The translations under genes and the position numbers were made by a program. A stretch of DNA of 64,000 nt. Origin: Rhizobacter sp. Root1238. Lineage in GTDB: Bacteria > Pseudomonadota > Gammaproteobacteria > Burkholderiales > Burkholderiaceae_C. The notes beneath the pieces were generated by a model, which ran no database searches, had not been told where the DNA came from, and saw only the letters and a program-made list of their open reading frames with translations. The stretch spans positions 476,257-540,256 of the forward strand of contig NZ_LMDM01000001.1 in NCBI RefSeq assembly GCF_001425825.1, read 5' to 3'. Shown piece after piece: positions 27,406-35,759 of the stretch (the first letter of the stretch is position 1; every line of letters starts with the position of its first letter).

Positions 27406-29505
27406 TTGGCCGATAACTCACCCCCGATTCCTGCCGAGCTCGCCACGGCGTTGCCGGTCGCGGTCGAGACCCCGCAGCACAGCGGGTTGCAGGGCACGCT
27501 GGACTACCTGAGCGAGCGCACGCTACCGCCAGGAACCCTGGTGCGCGTGCCGCTGGGACGGCGCGAGGTGCCGGGCATCGTCTGGCCCGGCGAGGCCGGC
27601 AGCGAGCCGTCGCTGGCGCTGAAACCGATCGCGCAGATGCTGGACGCGCTGCCGCCGCTGAGCACCCGCTGGTGCGAGCTGGTCGGTTTTGCGGCCGCCT
27701 ACTACCAGCGCAGCGTCGGCGAGATGGCGCTGGCGGTGCTGCCGCCCGAATTGCGCAAGCTCGACGACGCCCAGCTCGCGAACCGCATCGCCCGCCTGCG
27801 CAAGGCGATGGCGGCGGAGCCCCGGCCGAGCGCCACGGCCGTGCCGGCGCCGGAGCTGAACGCCGACCAGGCCGCCGTGCTCGACCAGCTGCAGGCGCTG
27901 CACACGCCGGGCTCGGCGCCGGTCGTGCTGCTGCACGGCCTGACCGGCAGCGGCAAGACCGAGGTCTACCTGCGGGCTGCGGAGCGGGCGCTCGCCGCCG
28001 GCCAGCAGGTGCTGGTGCTGGTGCCGGAGATCAACCTGACGCCGCAGCTCGAGGCCCGCTTCGCCGAGCGCTTCGGCAGCGGGCCGTCGCCGCGGCGCAT
28101 CGTTTCGCTGCACAGTGGGCTGACGCCGGCGCAGCGGCTCAAGCACTGGCTCGCGGCGCACCTCGGGCTGGCCGACCTGGTGCTCGGTACGCGGCTGGCG
28201 GTGTTCGCGCCGCTGCCGCGCCTGGGCCTGATCGTCGTTGACGAAGAACACGACCCGTCGTACAAGCAGCAGGAAGGCGCGCGCTATTCGGCCCGCGACC
28301 TCGCGGTGTACCGCGGCAAGCTCGAAGGCGCCTGTGTCGTGCTCGGCTCGGCCACGCCGTCGATCGAGAGCTGGCAGCGCGCCGAGCAGGGCCGCTACAC
28401 CCGGTTGACGATGGGCCACCGCATCGGCGGCGGCGCGCTGCCGGCGGTGCGGCTGGTCGACATGAACCTGCTGCCGAAGATCAAGGGCATCAGCACCGCG
28501 CTGTCGCCGCAGCTGGTGGCCGCGCTCGGCGCGCGGCTTGAGCGCGGCGAGCAGAGCATGCTGTTCCTGAACCGGCGCGGCTATGCGCCGGTGCTGCACT
28601 GCGGCGAATGCGGCTGGAAGAGCGGCTGTCCGAACTGCAGCGCGTTCCGGGTGTTCCACCGCGTCGACCGCACGCTGCGCTGCCACCACTGCAGCCTGAC
28701 GCAGCCGGTGCCGCGCGCCTGTCCCGATTGCGGCAACCTCGACATCGCGCCGATGGGCCGCGGCACCGAGCGGCTCGAGGAGCAGCTCGCGCAGGCGCTG
28801 CCGGGCGCGCGCATCGCCCGCATCGATGCCGATTCGACGCGGTTGAAGGGCTCGCTCGAAGCGCAGTTGTCGGCGGTGCACGACGGCAACGTCGACGTGC
28901 TGGTCGGCACGCAGATGGTGGCCAAGGGGCACGACTTCCGGCGCATCACGCTGGTGGCGGCGGTCGATCCCGACAGTGCGCTGTTCAGCAGCGATTTCAG
29001 GGCGCCGGAGCGGGTGTTCTCGCTGCTGATGCAGGCCGCAGGGCGGGCCGGGCGCGACGCGGCGCAAGCGGGCGCGAGCGAGATGTGGGTGCAGACCTGG
29101 CACCCGCGGCATGCGCTGTACCAGGCGCTGCGCACGCACGACTACGCGGCCTTTGCGGCGCAGCAGTTGAAGGAACGCGAGATGGCAGGGCTGCCGCCGT
29201 TCACGCACCTGGCGCTGCTGCGGGCCGAGGCGCGCACCGCGCAGGCGGCGCGCGATTTCCTGCAGGCGGCGTCGGACCTGGCGAGCCAGTTCGAAGGCGC
29301 CGACCAGCTGCTGATCTACCCGCCGGTGCCGACCAGCATCGCACGCGTCGCGAACGTCGAGCGCATGCAGATGCTGATCGAGGGGCCGTCGCGCGGGGTG
29401 CTGCAGCGGGTGCTGACGTCGTGGGTCGCGAGCCTGCCGTCGCTGCGCAGCGAGCACAAAGGCGTGCTGCGCTGGGCGCTGGATGTGGATCCGCTGGCGA
29501 TCTGA
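27406..29505 (+). CDS. priA: Primosomal replication restart helicase PriA (TTG start)
   Basis: The 699-residue helicase has the N-terminal 3'-DNA-binding domain (about 15-100), Walker A GLTGSGKT with Lys184, Walker B as DEEH (279-282), and motif III GSATPS. The zinc-binding insertion has paired cysteines (CGECGWKSGCPNCS, then CHHC and CPDCG), and helicase motifs V/VI are GTQMVAKGHDF and QAAGRAGR. PriA reloads the replisome at stalled forks. The frame is closed by a TGA 15 bases upstream, and the first usable codon is TTG at 27406, so a weak, non-ATG start without a strong ribosome-binding site is likely. Confidence 0.96.
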   Translation: MADNSPPIPAELATALPVAVETPQHSGLQGTLDYLSERTLPPGTLVRVPLGRREVPGIVWPGEAGSEPSLALKPIAQMLDALPPLSTRWCELVGFAAAYYQRSVGEMALAVLPPELRKLDDAQLANRIARLRKAMAAEPRPSATAVPAPELNADQAAVLDQLQALHTPGSAPVVLLHGLTGSGKTEVYLRAAERALAAGQQVLVLVPEINLTPQLEARFAERFGSGPSPRRIVSLHSGLTPAQRLKHWLAAHLGLADLVLGTRLAVFAPLPRLGLIVVDEEHDPSYKQQEGARYSARDLAVYRGKLEGACVVLGSATPSIESWQRAEQGRYTRLTMGHRIGGGALPAVRLVDMNLLPKIKGISTALSPQLVAALGARLERGEQSMLFLNRRGYAPVLHCGECGWKSGCPNCSAFRVFHRVDRTLRCHHCSLTQPVPRACPDCGNLDIAPMGRGTERLEEQLAQALPGARIARIDADSTRLKGSLEAQLSAVHDGNVDVLVGTQMVAKGHDFRRITLVAAVDPDSALFSSDFRAPERVFSLLMQAAGRAGRDAAQAGASEMWVQTWHPRHALYQALRTHDYAAFAAQQLKEREMAGLPPFTHLALLRAEARTAQAARDFLQAASDLASQFEGADQLLIYPPVPTSIARVANVERMQMLIEGPSRGVLQRVLTSWVASLPSLRSEHKGVLRWALDVDPLAI

Positions 29506-29510
29506 CCCCA

Positions 29511-29682
29511 CCCGTTCGCCCTGAGCAGGGACTGAGCTTGTCGAAGGCCCGTGTCGAAGGGTGGGTGCCCTGGCCCGAGGGCTTCGACAGGCTCAGCCCA
29601 GCCCTTCGACAGGCTCAGGGCGAACGGACTGATTCTCCGTTCGAGCAGAACTCATCCCGTTCGGGCTGAGCCTGTCGAAGCG
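29511..29682. repeat. Cluster of REP-like inverted repeats
   Basis: Four related copies occur downstream of priA: CCGTTCGCCCTGAG with CTGAGCTTGTCGAAGG (29511-29546), GGCTTCGACAGGCTCAG (29581-29597), CTTCGACAGGCTCAGGGCG within 29602-29627, and CCGTTCGGGCTGAGCCTG with TCGAAGC (29658-29682). The first and third are perfect inverted repeats over 14 bases (29511-29524 with 29614-29627). This family (core CTTCGACAGGCTCAG) is scattered through many proteobacterial genomes. It probably forms hairpins that end or stabilise the priA mRNA. Confidence 0.85.
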
Positions 29683-29713
29683 CCGGTGCTGCGCGAATCC
29701 GGGTTGGGCTGGA

Positions 29714-30865
29714 TCAGACCAGCAAGCCCGGCACCTGCGGCACCAGCGCCTGCCGCTGCGCCGTCGCACTGCCCAGCAACGCGAAGCCGAGCAACTGCCC
29801 GTCGCCGCTGTGGAAGCGCGCATCGCAGCCGTCGTCGCTGAGGGTCACCGTCCACGCACCCGACGCATCGAGCGGCGGCGGGCACACCACCGTCGGGCAG
29901 GCCGGTGTCTTCACGATCACCGGCATCGCCGGGTAAAGCACCGGGGTCGGCTTGCCGGCCAGCGTCGCGGCCAAGGCACGCGCCTGCTGCATGATCGGCA
30001 TCACGTACGGCAGCGTGTGGCCGTCGACCTCGGCGCAATCGCCGAGCGCATGCACGTTCGGCGCGCTGGTCGCGAGCAGCCGGTTCGTCACGATGCCGCG
30101 GTTGGTGGTGATGCCGGCCGCGTGCGCGAGCGCCGTGCGCGGGCGCAAGCCCACCGCCGACAGCACCAGGTCCGCGGCCAGCGTGCTGCCGTCCTTCAGC
30201 GTCAGCATGAAACCGCTGCCGTCGCGCTGCACCGACGCCACCGAGGTGTTGAAGCGAAAGCCGACGCCCGCCGACTCGAGCTTCTCGCGCAGCCGCGTGC
30301 TGGCCTGCTCTGGCAGCAGCCGCGGCAGCGCGCGCGGCGCGAGATCGATCACCGTCGGCGCGATGCCGCGTGCCAGCAGGTCGTTCGCGAATTCGCAGCC
30401 GATCAGTCCGGCACCGAGGATCGCGACGCGCTGCACGCCGTCGAGCCGGTCGGCGAAGCGCGCGTAGTCGTCGAGGTCGTTGACCGACAGCACGTCGTCG
30501 GCACCATCGCCGGCCAGCGGCACGCGGATCGGGTCGGCGCCGAGCGCGAGGACCAGGTCGCGGTACGCGATCGTCTCGCCGCCGTCCAGCTCGACCCCCT
30601 GCGCCGCGGTATCGATGCGCGCGACGACCGCGTTCGACCGCAGCGTCGCATTCAACTCGGCCGCCATCTTCTCGGCCGGCTTCATCACCAGCGAGGCCGC
30701 GGTCTTCTTGCCGGCCAGCGCGTTCGACAGCATCGGCTTCGAATAGAAGCCGGCGTGGTCGCGGCTGACGATGACGAGCGGCGTCGTGGTGTCGAGCTTG
30801 CGCAGTTCGCGCGCGAGCGTGAAGCCGGCGAGGCCGGTGCCGAGGATGACGATGGGGTGTGACAT
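29714..30865 (-). CDS. FAD-dependent NAD(P)H oxidoreductase, rubredoxin-reductase-like
   Basis: This 383-residue flavoprotein has an N-terminal FAD-binding GTGLAGFTLARELRK after the first strand, an internal NAD(P)H-binding GAGLIGCEFANDLLARG (about 148-163), and the C-terminal FAD-contacting NVHALGDCAEVDG. Spacing and length fit rubredoxin-NAD+ reductases (AlkT/RubB type) and other class-I-like reductases. No rubredoxin or hydroxylase gene is adjacent, so the electron acceptor is uncertain. The C-terminal region (about 330-383) is less conserved. Confidence 0.82.
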   Translation of the reverse strand: MSHPIVILGTGLAGFTLARELRKLDTTTPLVIVSRDHAGFYSKPMLSNALAGKKTAASLVMKPAEKMAAELNATLRSNAVVARIDTAAQGVELDGGETIAYRDLVLALGADPIRVPLAGDGADDVLSVNDLDDYARFADRLDGVQRVAILGAGLIGCEFANDLLARGIAPTVIDLAPRALPRLLPEQASTRLREKLESAGVGFRFNTSVASVQRDGSGFMLTLKDGSTLAADLVLSAVGLRPRTALAHAAGITTNRGIVTNRLLATSAPNVHALGDCAEVDGHTLPYVMPIMQQARALAATLAGKPTPVLYPAMPVIVKTPACPTVVCPPPLDASGAWTVTLSDDGCDARFHSGDGQLLGFALLGSATAQRQALVPQVPGLLV

Positions 30866-31009
30866 GGGCGCGGGCCTTGAAAAGCGGTCGCCACTGTAGC
30901 AGCGGGGCCAGGCCGTTACCTTTCGAGCCAACTTTGGCGCACGGCCCTCGCATTGAAATGCCGCCACCCGGGCCCACGTGGGAACTACCACCGACCAGGA
31001 CACCGCACC

Positions 31010-31831
31010 ATGCTGACCCTCATCATCGTCGTGCTCCTCGTCGGCGCCTTCGTCGCCTGGCTGATCGGCGAGCCGTTCTGGATCGAACTGCGCCGCCGCC
31101 GCGTGCGCGCCCGCCCGTTCCCGGCCGACTGGCGCCAGGTCCTGCGCCGTCACGTGCCGTATGTGCGCGGCATGCCGGCCGACCTGCAGCTGCAGCTGAA
31201 GAAGCACATGCAGGTGTTCCTCGCCGAGAAGGTGTTCATCGGCTGCGGCGGGCTGCAGGTCACCGAGGAGATGAAGGTGACGATCGCCGCGCAGGCTTGC
31301 CTGCTGCTGCTGAACAAGCGCCGGCCCGGCTACTTCCCGAACCTGAGCCAGGTGCTGGTCTACCCCGGCGCCTTCGTCGTCGACAAGGTGCACACCGGCC
31401 CGGCCGGCGTGCTGCAGGAGCAGCGCCAGGTGCTCGCCGGCGAATCGTGGTCGCAAGGCCAGGTGATCCTGTCGTGGCACGACGCGCTGGAAGGCGCGGC
31501 CGCCGCCGATGACGGCCGCAATGTCGTGATCCACGAGTTCGCGCACCAGCTCGACCAGGAGAACGGCGATGCGAACGGCGCGCCGTGGATCGGCCGCCGC
31601 CACCGGGCGCGCTGGGCGCAGGTGTTCGGCAGCGAGTTCGCGCTGCTGCAACAGCAGGCCGAGCGCGGCGAGGCCACGCTGATGAGCCACTACGGCGCCA
31701 CCAACCCGGCCGAGTTCTTCGCGGTCGCGAGCGAGGTGTTCTTCGAGCAGGCGCCGCTGATGGCCGCGCAGCACCCGGCGCTGTTCGCCGAGCTGAGCCG
31801 CTTCTACCGCGTCAATCCGCTCAGCTGGTAG
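31010..31831 (+). CDS. mtfA: MtfA-family (M90) zinc peptidase
   Basis: The 273-residue protein has one N-terminal membrane helix (residues 1-20) and a gluzincin-like zinc site: H175-E176-F-A-H179 in NVVIHEFAHQLDQENG. Downstream ligand candidates lie in EFFAVASEVFFEQA, as in MtfA. In E. coli MtfA binds the glucose-repressor Mlc and acts as a peptidase. The membrane anchor here is an addition to the cytosolic E. coli protein but is common in betaproteobacterial members. The ATG at 31010 is preferred because the anchor begins there. Confidence 0.9.
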   Translation: MLTLIIVVLLVGAFVAWLIGEPFWIELRRRRVRARPFPADWRQVLRRHVPYVRGMPADLQLQLKKHMQVFLAEKVFIGCGGLQVTEEMKVTIAAQACLLLLNKRRPGYFPNLSQVLVYPGAFVVDKVHTGPAGVLQEQRQVLAGESWSQGQVILSWHDALEGAAAADDGRNVVIHEFAHQLDQENGDANGAPWIGRRHRARWAQVFGSEFALLQQQAERGEATLMSHYGATNPAEFFAVASEVFFEQAPLMAAQHPALFAELSRFYRVNPLSW

Positions 31832-31835
31832 GCCT

Positions 31836-32345
31836 TCAGCTGACGGCCGACGCGGCACGCGCCGCGTCGATCTTGCCGAGCAGCCACTGCAGCCCGGCCA
31901 GGTGCTGCTGGTCGTGGCTCGCGAGGTAGTGCACCAGGCTGCGCAGCGTCAGCGCGCCATAGCCGTCGAACACGGCAGTGCGCTCCCACTGCGGCGGCTC
32001 GATGCGCCGCAGCAGTGCCATCGTCTGCTCGCGCGCCAACCGGAACGTCGCCAGCACCTGTGCCGCATCGGCCTGCGCGTAGCCGCGCGCGATCGCGAGC
32101 GCATCGGTGTCGATCGATGCGAGCAGCGGCCGGTCTTCATCGAGCGTGCGCTGCAACCTCACGTGGTAGCCGTCGATCTCGATGTCGCGCACGTGGCACA
32201 GCTGCGCGAGCGGCGACAGGGCCTCGCTCGGCACGCCGTCCCAGCTGTCGGGCACGAAGGTCTCGTACCCGGGCGGAACCTCGGCGTAGAAGGCAGCGAG
32301 CTGGTCGGGAAAACTGGCGAGTGCGTTCAGCGTGGCGGCATGCAT
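31836..32345 (-). CDS. DinB/YfiT-like metal-binding protein
   Basis: The 169-residue four-helix protein has histidines spaced as in DinB-superfamily metal sites: His51 in QLCHVRDIEIDGYH, and two further histidines in HYLASHDQQHLAGL near residue 140. Members include thiol-S-transferases and damage-inducible proteins; the activity cannot be assigned. The start at 32345 begins MHAATLNALASF. Its upstream side is 18 bases from the dispersed repeat at 32363-32450. It is convergent with mtfA, with only 4 bases between stop codons. Confidence 0.75.
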   Translation of the reverse strand: MHAATLNALASFPDQLAAFYAEVPPGYETFVPDSWDGVPSEALSPLAQLCHVRDIEIDGYHVRLQRTLDEDRPLLASIDTDALAIARGYAQADAAQVLATFRLAREQTMALLRRIEPPQWERTAVFDGYGALTLRSLVHYLASHDQQHLAGLQWLLGKIDAARAASAVS

Positions 32346-32362
32346 GGCGGCAGTATGCGACC

Positions 32363-32450
32363 GATCCAGCGGCCCCCGTGGAACCGGCTTTGCCGGGCCA
32401 CTGGGGGCGCCCCCTCGAGGGGGAGGCGCGCAGCGCCTCGGGGGTGGGTC
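32363..32450. repeat. Dispersed palindromic intergenic repeat, copy 2
   Basis: Reverse-complemented, this 88-base element matches 13519-13609 nearly base for base: GACCCACCCCCGA, a GC-rich stem, CCCCCTCGAGGGGGCGCC, GGCCCGGCAAAGCCGGTTCC and a CCGCTGG end. It begins directly at the stop codon of the 26-residue ORF after katA, as copy 1 does at the atpC stop. Confidence 0.88.
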
Positions 32451-32529
32451 ATCCAATCCAGTGGGTGATCAGGATCCCGAAGCCGAGGCCGTTGATCAGC
32501 ATCCCGACGGCGAGGCGGACGGTCTTCAT
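32449..32529 (-). CDS. 26-residue membrane peptide coupled to catalase
   Basis: A 26-codon frame starts at 32529, its ATG overlapping the katA stop as ATGA. It encodes a basic M-K-T-V-R start, one hydrophobic helix with Gly spacing ([19 protein letters not shown]), and a two-residue end. The composition and signal-anchor pattern look like a real small membrane protein rather than chance. Its stop adjoins the dispersed repeat. Nothing is known of its function; it might be a helper of catalase or an eroded gene start. No homology search was possible. Confidence 0.45.
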   Translation of the reverse strand: MKTVRLAVGMLINGLGFGILITHWIG

Positions 32530-34007
32530 CGCGCACCCCCTTCGGCCAGCTTGCGGGCCACCGCGGCGCCGTAGGCCGGATCGGCCTTCGTGAAGTGCTC
32601 GATCTGGCGCTGGCGGATCTCGTCCGACGGCACGCCGCGCATCGCGTTCGCGATGTTGCTCGTCAGGCGCTCCTTCTCGTCGGCCGGCAGCAGCCGGAAC
32701 AGGTTGCCGGCTTGGGTGAAGTCGTCCGACTGGCCGCGTTCGTCGTAGCGGCCGGCCGTGCCGTTCAACGCCCAGCCGGCATCGCCATGGCCAAAGCCCG
32801 TCGGCGCCACGCCGCCCGCTTGCACCGGCGCGTAGTTCTGCGCGGCGCTGCTGCCGTTGGTGTCGCCCGCCGTGCCGGCCATGCTGCCGTCGCGCTGCTG
32901 GTGGTTCACCGGGCAGCGCGGCCGGTTCACCGGCAGGTGCTGGTGGTTGGTGCCGACGCGGTACAGCTGCGCATCGTGGTACGCGAACAAGCGACCCTGC
33001 AGCATCTTGTCGGGGCTGAAGCCCAGGCCCGGCACCACGTTCGCCGGCGACAGCGCGGCCTGCTCGACCTCGGCGTGGTAGTTCACCGGGTTGCGGTTCA
33101 GCTCGAGCACGCCGACCGGGATGCGCGGAAAGTCCTTGTGCGGCCACACCTTGGTCAGGTCGAACGGGTTCCAGCCGGTGCGCGCTTCCCACGCCACCGC
33201 CTCGGCCTCGGTCATCACCTGGATGAAGACGTTCCACTTCGGGAAGTCGCCCGACGCGATGGCGCCGAACAGGTCGCGCTGCGCATGGTCGGGATCGGTG
33301 CCGGCCAGCCTCGCCGCGTCCTCGGGCAACAGGTTCCTGATGCCCTGCTGCGTCTTCAGGTGCCACTTGACCCACACGCGCTCGCCGCCGGCGTTGATCA
33401 GGCTGAAGGTGTGGCTGCCGAAGCCGTCCATGTGGCGGTAGCCGTCCGGCGTGCCGCGGTCGCTGAACAGCATCGTGACCTGGTGCAGGCTCTCCGGCGC
33501 CTTGCTCCAGAAGTCCCACATCATCGTCGCCGACTTCAGGTTGGTCTGCGGATCGCGCTTCTGCGTGTGGATGAAATCGGGGAACTTGATCGCGTCCTTG
33601 ATGAAGAACATCGGCGTGTTGTTGCCGACCAGGTCCCAGTTGCCGTCTTCGGTGTAGAAGCGCAGCGCGAAGCCGCGCGGGTCGCGCTCGGTGTCGGCGC
33701 TGCCCTTCTCGCCGCCGACGGTCGAGAAGCGCACGAAGGTCTCGGTCTGCTTGCCGATCGCGCTGAACAGGCGCGCTTTCGTGTAGCGGCTGATGTCGTG
33801 CGTGACGGTGAAGGTGCCGTAGGCGCCCGAGCCCTTGGCATGCACCACGCGCTCGGGGATGCGCTCGCGGTTGAAGTGCTGCAGCTTCTCGATCAGGTGG
33901 AAATCCTGCAGCAGCACCGGGCCGCGCGGGCCGGCGGTGATCGAGTTCTGGTTGTCCTCGACGGCGATGCCGGAGGCGGTGGTCAGTCGGGAAGTGTCTT
34001 GGCTCAT
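32526..34007 (-). CDS. katA: Monofunctional haem catalase, small-subunit type
   Basis: The 493-residue catalase has the catalytic histidine His56 in [15 protein letters not shown], the conserved Asn in [10 protein letters not shown], and the proximal haem-ligand region [18 protein letters not shown] with its R-x-F-x-Y motif. The NADPH-binding-type C-terminal region follows. Length and features fit clade 3 KatA/KatB enzymes. It converts hydrogen peroxide to water and oxygen; without a signal peptide it is cytoplasmic. An inverted repeat resembling LysR-family (possibly OxyR) operators lies 76-96 bases upstream. Confidence 0.96.
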   Translation of the reverse strand: MSQDTSRLTTASGIAVEDNQNSITAGPRGPVLLQDFHLIEKLQHFNRERIPERVVHAKGSGAYGTFTVTHDISRYTKARLFSAIGKQTETFVRFSTVGGEKGSADTERDPRGFALRFYTEDGNWDLVGNNTPMFFIKDAIKFPDFIHTQKRDPQTNLKSATMMWDFWSKAPESLHQVTMLFSDRGTPDGYRHMDGFGSHTFSLINAGGERVWVKWHLKTQQGIRNLLPEDAARLAGTDPDHAQRDLFGAIASGDFPKWNVFIQVMTEAEAVAWEARTGWNPFDLTKVWPHKDFPRIPVGVLELNRNPVNYHAEVEQAALSPANVVPGLGFSPDKMLQGRLFAYHDAQLYRVGTNHQHLPVNRPRCPVNHQQRDGSMAGTAGDTNGSSAAQNYAPVQAGGVAPTGFGHGDAGWALNGTAGRYDERGQSDDFTQAGNLFRLLPADEKERLTSNIANAMRGVPSDEIRQRQIEHFTKADPAYGAAVARKLAEGGAR

Positions 34008-34082
34008 GCGGGCTCCTGGTTCGGTCCCGTCAGTGTCAGAAAGCCAAGCCCTTCTGTAAATTCAATTGCTCAAAGACCGTTC

Positions 34083-34103
34083 ATAGCGAATCTCAATCGC
34101 TAT
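34083..34103. promoter_or_regulatory. Inverted repeat upstream of katA, possible OxyR/LysR operator
   Basis: ATAGCGA, seven bases, then TCGCTAT form a perfect 7-base inverted repeat centred about 86 bases before the katA start. ATAG/CTAT ends and dyad symmetry recall OxyR-type sites, but the spacing differs from the E. coli consensus. Confidence 0.4.
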
Positions 34104-34109
34104 CTCACG

Positions 34110-35090
34110 CTACGCCGCGCCGGCCCGCGGCACCAGCCACGCGGCCAGCAGCGAGAAGCTCGCGAAGGCCAGCACCGTGCTGGACAGGATGATCCGCGCG
34201 ATGCGTCCGTTGTCGGCGCGGTAGCGCTCGGCCAGCAGCGAGACGCTGCTGGCGCTCGGCAGCGCTGCCGCGAGCGTCAGCACGACGAGGCCGAAGTCGC
34301 TGATCGGGAGGCCGGCCCGCCGGGCCACGAGCCCGAGGCCGAACACCAGCAGCGGGTGCACGAACAGCTTGACCAGCGCGATCGGCAGGTAGTGCCCGGC
34401 CGGCGTGCGGCTGTGCGCGTGCTGGCCGGCGCGCCACAGCACGGCACCGATCGTGAACAGCGCGACCGGCGTCGCCGCATCGCCGAGCATCTTGACGATC
34501 TGCGTCACCGGTCCCGGCAGTTCGCGCCCGCTGGCCGCCAGCAGCGCACCGAGGCCGATCGCCCACGGCAGCGGGTTGCCGAGCGCGCCGCGCAGCGCGC
34601 GCCGCAGCGAGACGCCGAGGTCGCCGTGCGGCGTGCCGTCGTGCCGGCGCGATTGCGCGAGCGCCACGCACAGCGAGCTGGTCAGCAGCAGGTCGACCAG
34701 CACGGTGCCGATCACCGGCCCGGCGGCGCGCTCGCCCAGCAGCGCGGCCAGCAGCGGCACGCCCATGAAGCCGGTGTTCGGGAACGCAGCCACCAGCGCG
34801 CCGAAGGCGGCGTTCTTCAGGTCGAGGCCGCCCTTCATCGCGAGCGCGATGGCCAGCGCCACCACCAGCAGCGCGCAGACGACATAGACGCCGATCAGCG
34901 CCGGGTCGATCAGCTGCGCGAACGGCATGCTCGCGCCGAAGCGGAACAGCATGCACGGCAGCGCGAAGAACAGCACGAAGGCGTTGAGGCCGGGGATCGC
35001 GGCCTCGGGCAGCACGTGCTGGCGGGCGGCGAGGTAGCCGCACAGCACCAGGGCGAAAAAGGGAATCGTGACGGCGAGGATGGACTGCAC
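34110..35090 (-). CDS. AEC-family (auxin-efflux-carrier-like) transporter
   Basis: The 326-residue membrane protein has ten predicted helices in two five-helix halves with a hydrophilic centre near residues 150-170. Family landmarks are LVLCGYLAARQHVLPEAAIPGLNAFVLFFALPC in the N-terminal half, FPNTGFMGVPL, and in the C-terminal half ALPSASSVSLLAERY. AEC proteins export or exchange small organic anions such as malate or malonate; the substrate here is unknown. There is no neighbouring pathway gene. Confidence 0.88.
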   Translation of the reverse strand: MQSILAVTIPFFALVLCGYLAARQHVLPEAAIPGLNAFVLFFALPCMLFRFGASMPFAQLIDPALIGVYVVCALLVVALAIALAMKGGLDLKNAAFGALVAAFPNTGFMGVPLLAALLGERAAGPVIGTVLVDLLLTSSLCVALAQSRRHDGTPHGDLGVSLRRALRGALGNPLPWAIGLGALLAASGRELPGPVTQIVKMLGDAATPVALFTIGAVLWRAGQHAHSRTPAGHYLPIALVKLFVHPLLVFGLGLVARRAGLPISDFGLVVLTLAAALPSASSVSLLAERYRADNGRIARIILSSTVLAFASFSLLAAWLVPRAGAA

Positions 35091-35121
35091 AGGGCCGCAA
35101 GTATCGCCTTGCGCAGGTCCT

Positions 35122-35697
35122 TCAGGGGGCAGAGGCCGGTGCAGCCGGCGGCACCGCCGCGTTCTTGCGGCGGCGGATCTCGGCGATCAGCTCGTCGTAC
35201 TGCTTGCCGGTCTCCGATCGAATCAACGACGGCCCGATGCCCGGCGGCACCCAGCGGTTCGGCACGTACTCGCCGTGGAACGCGATCCGCGTGCGGCCGC
35301 CGTCCTCGACGATCAACCGGGTCGTCGCCTCGTAGCTCTTGAAGTCGCCGCTGACCAGGTGCGAGCGGATCTCCTGCGGCGCGACCAGCTCGACCGAGCG
35401 AACGCTGTGGAACGCGAAGTGCAGCAGGCCGTGGCGCGCTTCGCCGGATTGCTCGACCTGCAGCGCGTTGTTGTCGTGGCCGATCACCGCGCTCGACTTC
35501 AGGTTCGAGACGAAGCCCGCCATGTGCTCGTAATCGGTCAGCACCGCCCACACCTGCTCGCGCTCGGCGGCGACGCTCGCGCTGACGTCGAGCACCACCT
35601 TGTCGCCTTGCAGCAGCACCTGCACGTCGACCGGCTGGGCCTGCGCCATCGGGCACAGCAGCCACATGGCGAAGGCGACGGCGCGACGGAAGTCCAT
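35122..35697 (-). CDS. Exported SRPBCC/START-like protein
   Basis: This 191-residue protein has a signal peptide (hydrophobic AVAFAMWLLCPMAQA, cleavage near 20) and a polyketide-cyclase/START-like domain. Indicators are VSASVAAEREQVWAVLTDYEHMAGFVSNL, the typical first helix and W-x-x-L-T-D-Y element, and HGEYVPNRWVPPGIGPSLI near the end. Such domains bind hydrophobic ligands in a deep pocket. A periplasmic version suggests lipid or sterol-like ligand handling, but that is inference. It ends with an Ala/Pro-rich tail. Confidence 0.8.
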   Translation of the reverse strand: MDFRRAVAFAMWLLCPMAQAQPVDVQVLLQGDKVVLDVSASVAAEREQVWAVLTDYEHMAGFVSNLKSSAVIGHDNNALQVEQSGEARHGLLHFAFHSVRSVELVAPQEIRSHLVSGDFKSYEATTRLIVEDGGRTRIAFHGEYVPNRWVPPGIGPSLIRSETGKQYDELIAEIRRRKNAAVPPAAPASAP

Positions 35698-35759
35698 CAG
35701 GCGATGCTAAGCCTGCCGGCCCGGGTCTGCACGCGGCACCGTTTTGCCTACACTGCGGC

